From Schistosoma mansoni (lineage: Eukaryota > Platyhelminthes > Trematoda > Strigeidida > Schistosomatidae), in the NCBI RefSeq assembly GCF_000237925.1, contig NC_031498.1, positions 29,940,923-30,004,922 on the forward strand: a DNA stretch of 64,000 bases. Reading direction: 5' to 3'. Shown here piece after piece: positions 34,501 through 46,794 of this stretch. The stretch's first letter is position 1. The number at the start of each line of letters is the position of its first letter. The notes below the pieces were generated by a model. That model saw only the letters and a program-made list of their open reading frames with translations, ran no database searches and had not been told where the DNA came from. The translations under genes and the position numbers were made by a program.

Positions 34501-35599
34501 GTCTGACAAAATCTCTGTGAAGATACATAGAGCTTGGTTGTCATCTACCGATACAGCCTATTCTGGTGTTACTGCATTGTCCTCTTAGTAACCAAATGGC
34601 TATGCAACATGGCATGTATGGTAGTAGAAGATATGCATAAGGTGATTATCTTTTATCATAGCTATCTGTGAAGCACTGTTCGCTTATCATTGATAAAGTG
34701 TGTGACCGGTGCTAAGGTAATGTATATGAAACTAAACAAAAAGAGTAGTTCGTAAAATAAACTGGCAAGTCCCCAACTGAAGTGTCCAAGGTACGTCTTA
34801 CATAGACTTACTGATGCAGAAGGTTGTAGAAAGCTAGATAATAGTACTTCAAAAACTCGCTCTTCGTTTGGTTGAAGGTTGAGTAAATAAAATCACCTTT
34901 GTTTCCCTTTTATGTTTTAGAGATTGGTTGGTAACGATAGCTCATGTCAACTGTTTTTTGACATTCCTGCCTGACTACTTTCTGTAGATATATGTAAACC
35001 ATTTATTATGATATGCAGGTTACAAAGTCACCATTTTTACTGATCAATTTTCTCATTTTCTCCCTATTTAGAGACGCATTTGTGGTGCACATTCCGATTC
35101 ATATCTATTAGAGAATCGGTCCGATGCCCAGCTTGTTGATGAGTTATGCAAGGATGGTGTAAATTTAATAAACTTATGGTATCAAACTGATCTATGCCTC
35201 ACAGCTCATCCAAGTCAGTTCGCTCTTGCTGTCCTAGTGGAACTTGGACATACTCGGCCTCAGTTAGATGTAGAAGTTTTTGTCAGAGATGAACTATGTG
35301 GTTGTGACCCAGTACAGAAGTTTAAACAACATTCTGAGGAGGAGGATGGTGACGAGAGCGACACAAAACCCAAAAAGGACACCAAATGTGACCCTGAGAC
35401 TCGTTGGCAGGAGCTGTCTAGTCGTTTAGATTTTATCCGTCAAACAATAAATGAATTTCAGTTTGTTACTGACTTAGGACCTGTTGGTGAAGAAGAAGTA
35501 ATTTTAGATGAATGTCGTAATCCTCTGTATAATATTGAATCTGATGAGTATGCACAAGCCAAATCAAAGGCGGATAGCCTAATGGCTATGCTTGAATAA
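28546..35599 (+). CDS. CCNH: cyclin H, CDK-activating kinase subunit
   Basis: Cyclin H binds CDK7 and MAT1 in the CDK-activating kinase, free or within TFIIH, and so acts in transcription initiation and the cell cycle in the nucleus. Coding exons: 28546-28809, 32417-32707, 35072-35599, all phase 0, giving 360 codons (human 323). The N-terminal STQFCNWHFTPSELITLRSD matches the human HWTFSSEEQLARLRAD segment. The cyclin box follows (ATYFKRFYLNHSVMDFYPRD, IMLTCLYVACKAADF), then the second fold, with an acidic insert (EEEDGDESD) at about residues 274-283. Oddly, no ATG precedes the conserved N-terminus: an in-frame TAG overlaps the acceptor at 28543-28545, and the first in-frame ATG is at codon 49. 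The start must come from an unseen 5' exon or from the spliced leader. Introns of 3607 and 2364 bp hold SINEs and LINE pieces. AATAAA lies at 35732-35737. Confidence 0.9.
28856..29373 (-). mobile_element. RTE-tailed SINE, copy C (CCNH intron 1)
   Basis: Full-length minus-strand copy. A diverged duplicate of TGTTTCC plus following bases lies on both sides, compatible with a target-site duplication. It shares private changes with copy E at 31712 (for example the AGTCAATGGGGC and CAAGAATAGATTGAAACGCC blocks). Confidence 0.85.
30734..31252 (+). mobile_element. RTE-tailed SINE, copy D (CCNH intron 1)
   Basis: Full-length, little-decayed copy flanked by a perfect 12-bp target-site duplication, TGGAATTGCAGT, at 30722-30733 and 31253-31264. 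This fixes the element's ends and shows LINE-type retroposition. The tail is (AAAT)n. Confidence 0.95.
31455..31690 (-). mobile_element. Sm-alpha-type SINE with hammerhead
   Basis: Minus-strand SINE-like copy containing a hammerhead ribozyme (31580-31640) and a body ending GATTTATTTATTAGATT. Edges are approximate. It lies in CCNH intron 1 between SINE copies D and E, antisense to the gene. The Sm-alpha identity is from memory of the family's hammerhead sequence. Confidence 0.65.
31580..31640 (-). ncRNA. hammerhead ribozyme, core intact
   Basis: On the minus strand: CTGAGGA (31625-31619; consensus CUGANGA), stem II strand GTCC, loop, GAAC, then GAAA (31603-31600), C, a 4-base loop GGTC, and the cleavage triplet GTC (31594-31592). 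Every catalytic-core position fits the consensus, with the very short stem III usual for schistosome SINE hammerheads. Stem II has one C-A mismatch and stem I is partly eroded (GCATCG against CAGGGC), so activity may be weak. Confidence 0.7.
31712..32229 (-). mobile_element. RTE-tailed SINE, copy E (CCNH intron 1)
   Basis: Full-length minus-strand copy, almost identical to copy C 2.9 kb upstream, with a long (TTTA)n tail run. It ends 190 bp before cyclin H exon 32417-32707. Confidence 0.85.
33115..33375 (+). mobile_element. RTE-clade LINE, 3' fragment (CCNH intron 2)
   Basis: Reads WKKARVGQTKTWHKSMKSL, then GRCRLPGWNSRGDSNRWLETL and AQNRLQWRRC, the C-terminal tail of a schistosome RTE protein (compare 40230-40410). 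It is a second subfamily and only the 3' end is present. Confidence 0.8.
34385..34600 (+). mobile_element. RTE-clade LINE, internal fragment (CCNH intron 2)
   Basis: EVVEYVDCFMYLGSLINP and DKISVKIHRAW correspond to the post-RT segment EVVEKFVYLGSYIS...DEIDARIMEAK of the LINE at 37.4 kb. Decayed. Confidence 0.65.
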
Positions 35600-35731
35600 T
35601 AGTAATAGTCGCACTTGTACTGTATATATACCATGTATAATTTACATTTACTTTTCTGTTTTGGAAATTGTGTATAATTACAGATTTTATTTACCAGTTC
35701 ATCTTTTGCCCTGGATATCTATTTTTTTTCT

Positions 35732-35737
35732 AATAAA
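35732..35737 (+). terminator. polyadenylation signal of CCNH
   Basis: AATAAA, about 135 bp after the cyclin H stop codon. Confidence 0.6.
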
Positions 35738-35739
35738 TT

Positions 35740-36706
35740 CTACCTCTCATAAACTCGGTTTATTATCTCTTTTTCCCTTTGAGTCGAGCGTTCTCAGCTT
35801 TACAGATCACCGACTTTCCATTGGTTGCTTTTGTAACTTACTGTGTCCTTGGTTTCATGAAGTCCGGTTCCATGACAGTTGCCGAACAATAGCTATGTTT
35901 CCTGAAATAATAAAGCATTTCTGAAAGCGAATTCGGTAATAAACCAGCTAAGAGGTACCCACAAGCACGTTGATAAGAGTATTGAAATAACAGACAGTTT
36001 AGTCTCCCAATAACTGACAGACGGATGACGCTAGCCACTGTAGTTTTAGCGAAGACATGGCAAAATTTAGCCTCTCCGTTGCCGAGCATACGTTAGCAAT
36101 TCGAATTTAAGTTCCTAGAGTCTCAAATTTCTGACCGCGGAGTTAGGAATTTCGTTGAAAGAAGTAACCAGCGACAAAATATCTTGGTACATCACGATCT
36201 GAATGTGGTTTAACTTACCTTTACTACGTTGTACTTCTTAGAAACCTCCTCATAAACTTCGGATCAGTCATGGCGGACTTCATGGTATGTCCTGTTGATA
36301 TGGCGCATGGTTGGCAACCACTTAGTACGCACGCGGTGATTCGTTTTCAACAGAGCCCCGAAAATAAGCTAATTATGAGGTAACTGTCTTATGGGACGGT
36401 TGGTAGCTGTTGACAAGTTTTCATTTATGGTCTTAGCTATCACAAAAGAGATTTGTGTGGCAAACGTGTTGAAGGATTAGGCTGTTCTTAGGCCGAACTT
36501 AAAAAGGGCAAATGGGCCTGATGTGGCTGTTTAGTGAGTATTATTGTTAAACAATGAAACCTAGTTTTACTTGCTTCCCAGATTGACTTTCCAGGATACG
36601 GAAATATCTTCCGATGTGATGGTTGTCATAAGTATAGGGCAAAGAACAATTGGTCGTAGTCTTCGGATTACATCGCCAAAATCGACATCCTGACACCTAT
36701 CACTTA
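35740..36706. other. intergenic, no gene recognised
   Basis: No host exon seen. At about 36450-36530 a weak GPDVAV-like reading hints at an old LINE scrap; not strong enough to name. Confidence 0.4.
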
Positions 36707-37165
36707 TGCCCCCAAATGCCCTGGTACGGCCGAGAGTGGGGAGAGCCCACTCTCCCTCTCGAAATGCTCTCACATGGCCAGCGAATATATAGCCTCTGCC
36801 AGGGAAGTCCTACTCACTGCCTTCTCGTGGCGGGGGTGTTGTTTACGAAATTGAGAGGACGAAAAGCGAATGTCCGGCGCTTTAACCGGGTTGGTGGACA
36901 AGGCGAGTTCACCTAGGAGAGTTGGAAAACCCTGATTCCAAACCAGTGGTGCACATGAGCTCCAGTATCCTGAGGGAACAAATGGCGGACGAACCTGTCA
37001 TTGGTCAACGGCTACCATGGGACTGCATCTCCTCACGATGCTCCACTGCCTTGTGGATCAGACCTTTTGGTCAAAGGCTCGGGGTGTGGCCCCCTAAGAA
37101 AACCACCTGCTTCAGTTTGGGCACCTGGGCAATATCACAGCCCACACACAAATAAATAAAATGAT
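36707..37165 (+). mobile_element. RTE-tailed SINE, copy F (shortened tail)
   Basis: Starts CCCCCAAATGCCCTGGTACGG. The body is complete, but the ~65-bp LINE-shared tail is missing: CAGCCCACACAC passes straight into AAATAAATAAAA. The RTE LINE begins about 230 bp downstream in the same orientation. Confidence 0.8.
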
Positions 37166-37218
37166 GAATTCTATTGACGATACTATTCTCGCTCACACTA
37201 GAAGCAAGGAAATTTACA

Positions 37219-37270
37219 CTATTATTATTATTACCATTATTACTATTATTATTATTACTATTATTTACTA
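37219..37270. repeat. ATT trinucleotide microsatellite
   Basis: Run of ATT/ACT triplets upstream of the RTE LINE reading frame. Confidence 0.8.
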
Positions 37271-37397
37271 CGTCGCTTTTTCACTCCCTTTATTCTCAAA
37301 TTGTGTATCCTTCCTTTCCAACTTATGCAGTAGCTCGCCCATGGTGGAAACTCTGTCCTATCTAAACGATCTCTAGTCACTGTCTGGTTGAAAGTGA

Positions 37398-40300
37398 ATG
37401 CTTCCACCGATTATGAATACTGAAGCAGTCTTTCTGAAACCGCGTACACCGTTCAAACTGGCTTCCTTCAACGTTCGCACACTAATGCAGGTCGGACAAC
37501 AGATGGGGCTGGCTATGTCTTTAGAAAGTCTTAATGTTGATGTTTGCTGTCTATCCGAGACCCGTATTCAAGACTCTATTGAAGTACTACAAATTCGCTC
37601 TCCATCTGTCGCTTCGAAAAGCTTGTTTCACTTGCGCTTATCCGGGGACTCTGTGGCATCTTCGTCTGGTCTTGCAGGCGTTGGTGTTGCACTAAGCTGA
37701 GGCAGCACTAATCGATTTGATCCCCATTAACAGTCGGTTATGTGCTGTTAGATTAGAAAGTTCCATCAAAGTGAGAAGAAACCGGCGTGAGAAACGGTGT
37801 CTTTTCGTCATCTCCGTCTATGCCCCGACAGATTGCAGCCCGGATGCAATCAAAGATAAGTTTTACCACCAGTTAACAGTTCTTCTCCAGAAAGCGCGTT
37901 CGACAGATATTGTAGTATTAGCCGGAGACTTGAATGCTCAGGTCGGGCGTCTAGGCACAGAAGAGAGTCGTTTAGGTGGCCGATGGGGACTTGTTGGTCG
38001 CAGGACAGATAACGGGAACCGTTTGCTGCAACTGTGCACAGACCACAACCTGTTTCTGGCTAGCACTAACTTCCGGCATAGTCATCGCCGGTGTGCCACC
38101 TGGCGTCCTCCCTCTGCATCTCAAGCCTGGACTCAGATTGATCACATCGCGATCAGCTACCGCTGGCGTGGTTGTGTACAAGACTGCCGCTCCTTTTGGA
38201 GTACCTATCTGGAGTCTGATCATGCTCTGGTCTGCGCCAATCTCACCTTACTTTTCAGTGGCCGAAGGATTGACCACCACCAACGGATTGATGTTAGTAA
38301 ACTGGCTGCAACTTCTGTTGCAAGTAAGTATCGAGCGGAGCTAGCTTCTAGGCTAGCTACCATCCCACCGAAAAGTATAGATGAGCATTGGTTCCATCTT
38401 CACGACGCCATGAAAATGGCGAGTAAAGCCGCTTGCGGCTTAGCGAAACGTCCCGCTTACAAGCACTGGGTTTCTTCTGGCTCCTTACAACTGATCGAAG
38501 CCCGTCGGTCTACTCCGGGTGACCGTGAGTTTGACCACAAACGAAGGCTGTTACGTAATGAAATCGGGCAAAGCTTGCGTAAGGACCGAGAAGCCTGGTG
38601 GTCGGAGCGTGCTAATGAGATGGAAGCAGCAGCTGCATCTGGTAACTGCCGGAAGCTCTTCCAACTCATCCGAGCCACTGGCAGCAAGAAGTCTGGTGTG
38701 AGTGAAACAATCTACGAGGATGATGGGATGCCAATCACTAACATCTCCCGACGTCTTGGACGATGGGCGGAATTTTTCGAAGGGCAGTTCAACTGGCCTG
38801 CTGCTCCGGCAACATCAACCAGTCTGTCCTGCCCCCCATGGCCGGTGACGACTGATCCACCAAACGAGGCGGAAGTCCGCAAGGAACTCCAACTCTTGAA
38901 GCGCTACAAATCACCTGGCCCAGGTGACTTACCTCCGGCTCCTTTTAAAGATGGTGGTGACTTTCTGGCTAAGGAACTGACGGTGTTGTTTGCAAAGGTT
39001 TGGGAGCAAGGAAGTGTTCCAACATCATGGAATGAGTCGATAGTCGTCCCTATGTTTAAAAAGGGTTCACGTTGTTCCTGTAACAACTATCGGGGGATAA
39101 GTCTACCTCCGATTGCGTCCAAACTATTGGCTTCTGTCATTCATCGTAGGTTGTTTAACACCCGAGAACGATTGACTTGCGAGGAGCAGGCTGGTTTTCG
39201 TTCTGGTCGAGGATGCATTGATCACATCTTCACTCTCCGCCAAATGTTAGAACACCGTCATACTTATCGCAGGCCAACAATCGTAGTGTTTCTTGATATC
39301 AGGGCTGCCTTCGATTCGTTGGACAGGACTGTTCTCTGGGATTATCTATTGAAGAAGGGTGTGCCTGAGAAGTTCATTAACATCTTAAAGGCCCTGTATA
39401 CGAACACCTCAGGCAGAGTGAGGGCATACAACCACCTTTCTCCCTTGTTTCATTCGAGCAGTGGGGTTAGGCAGGGTTGCCCGATCTCACCATTCCTCTT
39501 CAACTTTGCCATCGATGACATCCTGGAAACAGCTCTGATGGATGTAAGTAATGGCGGTGTGGATCTGCTGCCTGGAGAACGACTTCTCGACCTCGAGTAT
39601 GCGGATGATATTGTCTTACTGTGCGATAATGCCCAAGCCATGCAATCCGCACTTAATCAGTTGGCAATCAGTGTCCGCAGGTACGGCATGTGCTTTGCAC
39701 CCTCCAAGTGCAAAGTACTCCTACAAGACTGGCAGGATTCTCATCCTGCACTCACCCTGGATGGTGAGCAGATAGAAGTAGTCGAGAAGTTCGTGTATCT
39801 AGGTAGCTATATAAGTGCTGGTGGTGGCGTGAGTGATGAGATTGATGCACGTATAATGGAAGCCAAGCGGCTTATGCCAATCTGGGCCATCTTTGGCGCC
39901 TTCGTGATGTTAGTCTGGCTGTAAAAGGTCGGATCTACAACGCGTCGGTGAGAGCAGTTTTGCTCTATGCTTGTGAAACCTGGCCTCTCCGAGTTGAGGA
40001 TGTTAGACGTCTCTCTGTGTTCGATCATCGTTGTCTCCGAAGGATTGCTGACATTCAGTGGTAACACCATGTTAGTAATTCAGAGGTTCGGCATCGTGTG
40101 TTCGGGCGCAGAGACGACAATTCAATTGGTGTCACCACCTTGAAACACCGACTTCGGTGGCTTGGACATGTTCTACAAATGTCGTCCCAGAGACTTCCAC
40201 GTCGTGCATTATTTGCCGACCGTGGGACTGGTTGGAAAAAGCGGAGAGGTCAGTGTATGACATGGTGTCGTGGTATGAAAGAAAGCTGCAAAGGGCTAGC

Positions 40301-40601
40301 TTCTGTTGGTCCTTCACGACTCCCTGGCTGGGGTCCGAGAGATGGTGCAACACAGTGGCTAGAGACGTTATCGGGTATGGCTCAGAATAGAAGCCAGTGG
40401 CGATCCTGCTGCAACCTTCTTTTACTTTCTACATAAAGAGTGGTTATAACTTTCTTAATTGAAAGTGTCTTCTGGTTGTACATTTTAGTCCGCGTTATCT
40501 TTTCATCCTTTCTCTTCCTACTTTCATTATTTTGTGTGGCGCATATGTATCTGGTGCCCTTTTGTACCAATATATATGTGTTTAAATAAATAAATAAATA
40601 A
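37398..40601 (+). mobile_element. RTE-clade LINE (SR2-like), nearly full length
   Basis: One endonuclease-reverse transcriptase ORF in three pieces: 37398-37700, 37717-39924 and to 40436. AP-endonuclease motifs: ASFNVRTLMQ, CLSETRIQD, LAGDLNAQVG, IDHIAISYRW and SDHAL. RT motifs: NNYRGISL, FLDIRAAFDSLDR, GVRQGCPISPFLF and LEYADDIVLL (39595-39624). The C-terminus includes LRWLGHVLQM and AQNRSQWRSC. Breaks: a small deletion near 37697, a frameshift near 39890-39925 and a stop near 40062. The 3' end carries GTGTGGCGCATATG...TTTGTACCAATATATATG and an (AAAT)n tail (40531-40601), the same tail as the SINE. It is a young copy by the low number of breaks but not able to move itself. Confidence 0.9.
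40534..40601 (+). repeat. LINE tail shared with the SINE family
   Basis: GTGTGGCGCATATGTATCTG through GTGTTTAAATAAATAAATAA is nearly identical to the last ~65 bp of SINE copies D, H and others. The sequence before it differs, so the shared part is exactly the 3' end that the LINE's enzyme would recognise. Confidence 0.85.
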
Positions 40602-40829
40602 TGCCCTTTGTACGGTCAGATATTTCCATAGGTTTAGGGTAGTGAGATCCAGAGCGAGTGATTTAGCTACATCCAGTAATTTGAACCAGTGGTAAGGGGG
40701 GTTTCGTGTATCTTATGGAAAGCTCTAGAAGGTTGTGTGAGATGCTATTGAAGATCTTACTATAACCTATGCATAGAATTATCACTGACTGACCAACCTC
40801 ACATTGCTGAGTAATTCGGTAAAAACCTT

Positions 40830-42465
40830 TCAAGTGCTAATGGAGCATGAGCTTATAGTTATAAACTCGTTCTAAGATGGTCTAATTAAGCCTACAGACA
40901 GTGAAAATGATAACAGCTATTTGTGGACGATTCTTGACAACACAGATTTCAAGGTAATGGGCCTTTAGTTAACAATATCTCTAGATAATCCCGTTTTGAA
41001 TCTAGGGATGATAAGCGATGTTTTACTTGCGGGCGGATAGACTCCATCCTTCATGGATTGGACAGTTTTAAACAGAATAATGGAAAATCTTTACCTTATT
41101 TCACGAATGATGCAGGAACCCCATCACGTCCACTGCTATTGGATTTTCCTAGGGCAGTTTTGGCATGTTTAATGTTGGTGGATGTGAAATCAGCAGTTGG
41201 TGGACGCTTAGATGTCAACATTTAGGGCGTATTGGTAGGAGTTTCTGATTTTATGTTGTAGCACTACTAGAAATGGCGGCTGAATTGTTCACAAATAGTA
41301 TCAGGGCCATTAACTATGAAGAATCTGGCTGGGTCAAGGGAATCTGATTTCATATGGGATTTGAAAGGCCGAAGTATTGATAACTCAGTACTTTTACTAC
41401 CTAAGGCTTTATCACCCACTTATAAGGTACTTGTGTTGAGATGAATCCTCTCTGCCCGACAAATTATGCGTAATTCGAAGCGCATGTACGTCATGGTTCT
41501 TGTACTATCTGTGCTTCAATTTCCCTAACTTTCTCTTTAAATTATGTTGGTCCCTATTATCATTATAAACCACATGGTCGACAACTTAAGCAGTGCAGTC
41601 AATGCAGTACGTGAGGTTGTGGTATACGTTGGAAAACTCAGTTCTATTGTTGTTTGTGGTGAAGTACAATTCCCATGATACGCGATAAATAAGAGTTTCA
41701 GTACGATTCCGTACTTTTTGGCTAAACTTCCTGCTTTGGTACATTGTTGTGGCTTTACAGTTCAATGTAATAGTTTTTGGAGAATGAACATTACTCTTTA
41801 CGGCTCTATAATCACTCATAAAAACTTAATGACTGACGTGACTGATATAGGGTCAATGTTGATCGCAGATATTTAGTCAGGTATATTATTCCTTCCAGTA
41901 GGTTTTCTGATATGTTGGACCCATTCACAGAGTTCCGATGCTTAAACCAACTTGTTATATCGTCCTGGTACCGAAGTCGAATTCCATGTAATGTTCGGCA
42001 GGCCAAAATTCCCTCCGATATTTTTAAACGTGTGCAGTTGGTGAGAAACATTTGAGAAATATGTTTCTTAACAATTTGTCAAAGTATGCACATGGGGTGG
42101 CTTGTATATACATCACACCAGCAGATAATTTTGTGATCCACTGTTTACGGTAACCCAAATGGAGTAATCTGTTGCATCAAGACATCCATCCTCAAGTTTA
42201 CACTTTTGAATGTTCGAGCAAACATGGATAATTTCGCACCTCCGATTCCATGACGTCTATTAGATCGGAAAAAGACGTAGTTATTTATGCCCAAGAAGTG
42301 TTCAGACAATGACGATTTGCACCACCTTTCCGTTCTAAGTATAACGTTCGGATTTACAGGGAGCAAATAGGTTTTAAAATAGTTTCGTCGAGGATAGTAC
42401 GAACATTGAAAGAAAAAATAAGGAAGAGAAATGTGTGATTGTGTATGCAGAGAATAGATCACAAG
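40830..42465 (-). mobile_element. CR1-like LINE, decayed
   Basis: Minus strand. At 42380-42200 an endonuclease segment reads NPNVILRTERWCKSSLSEHFLGINNYVFFRSNRR (given in pieces: ILRTERWCKSSLSEH, INNYVFFRSNRRHGIGGA). Further down, 41820-41590 fits the endonuclease-RT linker, and near 40985-40900 PRFKTGLSRDIVN and RPITLKSVLSR fit RT blocks 1-2. Many stops, so an old copy. Confidence 0.6.
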
Positions 42466-42774
42466 TAGCGGTTCTTTGAATGCCTACAGGATTCGTTAAA
42501 GTAAGAATTATGTGAGAGATAGTAAATCTGAAGTGTTACTGCTTCCTAACCACACGATCTTTGAAGATGAGGGTATAGTTACTGGGGAGTTTTACCCTCA
42601 ACATACACTACTAAGGGCAGTTCAACACTGGTGAGGGCTGGAACCATTAACGAAATGGGATGACTCGGTCATACAGGTGTGATCACCATAACCTCTTACT
42701 TTTTGTACCAAATATATTACTCCCTTCCCATCTCAAGCGCATTCTTCAGAAATGCTAGAGATCATATTGCTGAC

Positions 42775-42905
42775 CCTTATGATAGGACGAATCAATGTAG
42801 ACGATGATTTGACTTCCGTGTAAGATCTTATAGACTAGGCAGTCACATAATGACAAATCTACAATTTTAGGATAAGGTCTATTATTATAGTGGTAAAGGT
42901 AAATA
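42775..42905 (+). repeat. interspersed repeat, partner of 5285-5425
   Basis: Direct diverged match to 5285-5425 (AATGTAGACGATGATTTGAC, ATAATGACAAATCTAC). Unclassified. Confidence 0.55.
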
Positions 42906-43609
42906 TGTTAATTTTGAATTAAACCATAATCCTACAAACCTACATGAGGGTGACATTTTTGGTCTTGTACATAAAAATACTACGTGTGTCATGTTGTTAG
43001 CTCTAAACACTTTGAATTGATATTATTTTAGAGCACGTGTGTCCGGCACATTAAACACAGTCACACTTCCGAATCGCCTTATTACTTTTAGCATCTTCAA
43101 AAAATCACCATCCAGGACATCATTTGTGTCGTTCATGTGATCTGGAATTTCTATGAGGTTGGAGTTCATAAAGTGCTTAAGCAGGCTAAGAATGCTCATT
43201 TGAACTCTCAACTTTCATATGTTATCAATATGGTCGCTGTGACCATTGTCGTTAGCGTTTATCGACAGGGTTTTCAACATGTCTGGAATGGCGAGAACTG
43301 AAACGAACGTGTCTGTTTCTAGATGAATCAAGTAGCATGCCTCGTTAAAGCTGCTGGAAATGTATTAGACGTGTCTTCTTCCTCCGTTTAGCCGGAAGTT
43401 CTTAGACCTCTTGAACAGTCCTCAAATTGCGCTGTGTATGTGTACCATACCGGTTCCGAAAAACCATGTCTCTTTTTTCTATGACGACAATCGACTCTTC
43501 TAATTTCGGTTTCTCACCAAACACCATAGTCTTATTGGCCTTTCGGCTTAGCTATTTTAAAAATCCAGTGGTAGACGTCACACAATTATTTTCGTGTAGT
43601 TTAGATATG

Positions 43610-45988
43610 GCATGTTCACTTGTTCTAGTGTTACATGCACACTATGTAACTTCACTGGGAAGTCAATCGACTTGGTTAAAGCTTATAACCAAATCCCTAT
43701 GGCTACTGACGACATTCAAAAAACAGCTATAATAATTCCCTTCGGACTCTACGAAATTTAACGAATGCCTTTGGGCCTAATAAATGCTTCTCAAACCTTC
43801 CGAAGGTTCATAGATGACGTCTTCCGAGGTCTCAAATTCATACATGCATATGTTGATGACTGATAGAAAGCCCAGACAGAGAATCCCATCTCCAGCATCC
43901 GGACATTGTTTTCGAACGAATTCAAAGACATGGCATTGCAATAAACATTCAGAAATGCCAGATCGGAGCGAACTCCTTAGACTCCCTAGGACACACTATT
44001 GATGCTCAAGGCATCCGACACCTTAGAAGCGAAGTGGTGGCCATTCTGGATTACCCAGAACCGACCATGATTAGGCAGTCGCGCACATTTAACGGTCTTG
44101 TAAGTTTCTATAGACGGTTCATACCTTAATGTGCGTCCCTTATGAAACCGTTAACCGACCAACTTCGTGGAAATGCGAAATCAATTAATCTAGATGACAC
44201 CGCGCCTAAAGCATTTTCAACAATTAAGGAATTCATCACCAAGGCAACCCTGCTAGCACATCAGGACACTCGATTGTCCATTAGTATCGCCGTAGATGCA
44301 TCCGACTCAGCGATCGGAGTAGTCTTACAACAATGGGTTAACCACTCTTGGCAACCTTTAGGATTTTTCTTGAGACGGTTACTTGACACTGAATCGAGGT
44401 ACAGCACGTTCGGTAGGGGACTCCTAGCTATGCATTGGGCTGTACGGCATTTCCAACATTCCATCGATGGAAGAGAGTTCACACTTTTTACCGATCACAA
44501 ACCTCTTACCTTCTCTTTAAGTTCATTTTCAGACAAGTACTCGCCCCGAGAGTCTCGTCAACTGGACTACATTTAGCAGTTTGCTTCAGATATACAACAC
44601 ATCTCTGGAGCAAACAATGTAGTCACATACGCTTTGTCTCGAATAAGTTCCTTGAATAGTTTCCAAGGAATCGACCAGCATCAAAAAGAAGAAACTGATC
44701 TCCAGCACGAGTTATCCCCAACAACCCTAAAACTGCGTATTAAACAGATAAGAACAGGTAATGAAACCTTACTATGTGACACATCTACAGGTAGGGATCG
44801 CCCGATCGTGCCGAAACATTATCGACGCAACGTCTTCAATATGTTGCACAAACTTTCTCATTCTGTTGTTCGTGCGTCCATCAAGCTTATAGCAGAATGG
44901 TTTTGCTGGCCTGGTATGAATAAAGGCGTGAGGGAGTGGGCACGCTCCAGTGTAAGCTGCCAGAAATCTAAGGTGATTGGACACAACAAATGTCCCTTAG
45001 ACTCTTTCAAGACCCCTGATGCTCGTTTCGACCATGTTCATCTTGATTTGGTAGGACCATTACCAGATTCAAATGGATACTCATATCTCTTGACATGCGT
45101 AGACCGTTTCACTCGATGGCCAGAAGCAATACCTATTAAGGACACTACTGCTGAAACAGTGGCTCGCGCCTTTGTCGAACGATGGGTTGCAAATTTCGGC
45201 TGCCCTTCAACTATCACTACAGACGCGAACGCCAGTTCGAATCTGGACTTTTCCGTTGTCTGACCACATTATTAGGAATCACTCGCTTCCGATCTACCGC
45301 CTACCACCCACAAGCCAACGGGTTGGTAGAACGTTTTCACCGACAACTAAAAGCTTCACTATCAGCTACAAACGTTTCACAGTGGACAGACGCTCTTCCA
45401 CTCTCCTTACTAGTTATCCGCAATGCAGTGAAGGCTGACATTGGATACGCCGCATCTCAACTCGTTTATGGAACGACACTCCGACTTCCAGGAGAATTCG
45501 TGGATCCTTCGTCTTCTTCAATGAACATGGATCTAAACTCCTACATGAGCAGGCTTACAAACACAGTGCGTTCAGTTAAACCTGCTCACACTCGATCACA
45601 ATCAACTGATGTTTTCGATCAACCGGACTTACGACTCAGTACACATGTCTTCGTTCGTCGAGACTCACATCAACGACCTCTTGAATCAGCATACGAAGGA
45701 CCCTTCAAAGTTCTTCAACGTGAACCTAAGTACTATGTAGTCGATAAGAACGGCACAAACGATAGCATCAGTATCGATGGCTTAAAAGCGGCGTACTTAG
45801 AAGGAAACCCTAGCTACGTCGATTTTCCTTCGGTACAATTGAACGACACGGCTCTTACACTTGTAGTACCCCATCCGACAGCCGACATGCACGTTGATAC
45901 TTCGTTAGCGTCTGAAAACAAACTTAAGACAACGCATTCTGGAAGAAGAGTAAGATTTCCAGAACATTTAAACGACTATTGCACGTAG
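43610..45988 (+). pseudogene. Ty3/Gypsy pol fossil (RT, RNase H, integrase)
   Basis: Parts in order: reverse transcriptase (about 43610-44140, with PFGLYEI and a YVDD-type site near 43850), RNase H (about 44142-44576, LLAMHWAVRHFQ and FTLFTDHKPL), integrase zinc-binding and core (about 44780-45300, [20 protein letters not shown] and YHPQANGLVERFHRQLK), then the C-terminal domain to 45988. The family is Ty3/Gypsy, of the schistosome CsRn1/Boudicca-like kind by general likeness. It is broken in several places. An LTR follows at 46324 after a purine-rich tract (AGGAGGGGAG). Confidence 0.85.
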
Positions 45989-46323
45989 GACACAAGCTTT
46001 ATCCCGATTTTCTTTCGCATTTTATATTATAAAAAAATTACGCAAGTACGAGTGTATTTCAACATGCACTCACGCGTTCTACTTTTTTTCTTTTTCAGGA
46101 CGGCTGGAAAAGAACGATGAAGTTAATGAAGAACCGAGATCTCAATCGCATTCTGTTTTAATATTACTATACTGTAATTCATGGCCCGTTATAGTGAAGA
46201 AAGACGACCAGACGCTACTAAACATAACAAGCTATCAGAAGAGTGTTTATCAACGACAAAATCGTTGGGTTTAAACTTCTGGCTGGCTACGTCGTAGGGG
46301 CATCACTACCCCACTAGGAGGGG

Positions 46324-46788
46324 AGTAGCTGTAAATAATTCCCCAAAATCAACAGCTTTGTAAGTGTTCGACATTGGATGCTGACCACATTAGTTTTAGT
46401 GGACTCGTTTAGCTTAAGGCGCTCGATTATGCATCCGTACTAGATCACATTACAGAACGTTGTGGGAAACATCTCCTACGATCATTAGCCAGATTAGATC
46501 AGTCACTTCTCGATACATTGATAACCCATCAAATATATCTTCCGACCTCCTGGCTTCTGACTTCTGATTTTAACTGGGTGGGCGCGATTCGATTATAGGT
46601 GTTATTGGTAAAGAGTTACCAAACTAAAGTACTGGTGGTATCTTCACGTACTTGGTGACTGCCTGATTTCGAATTCTAAGTACAATACATTCGTTTGTGC
46701 TCATATAGTTCTCTATAGTCTTAAATGCGTTATTTCTGGAATTCCTAGTTCGTATAATAACTCAGATAATTCTAATAATCACATTGGC
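46324..46788 (+). mobile_element. Ty3/Gypsy LTR (fossil)
   Basis: About 465 bp, starting at GTAGCTGTAAATAATTCCCC after a purine tract and ending near AATAATCACA, followed by TGGCGACTCGATGG, which looks like a tRNA primer-binding site. Pol lies upstream and gag downstream, so this one LTR serves as the 3' end of one element and the 5' end of another. Old, by divergence from the copies at 2.0 and 11.4 kb. Confidence 0.75.
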
Positions 46789-46794
46789 GACTCG

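Noticed and set aside
44142-45988. Long open frames in the 44-46 kb region as host genes
   Set aside because: They are parts of a Ty3/Gypsy pol fossil next to its LTR.
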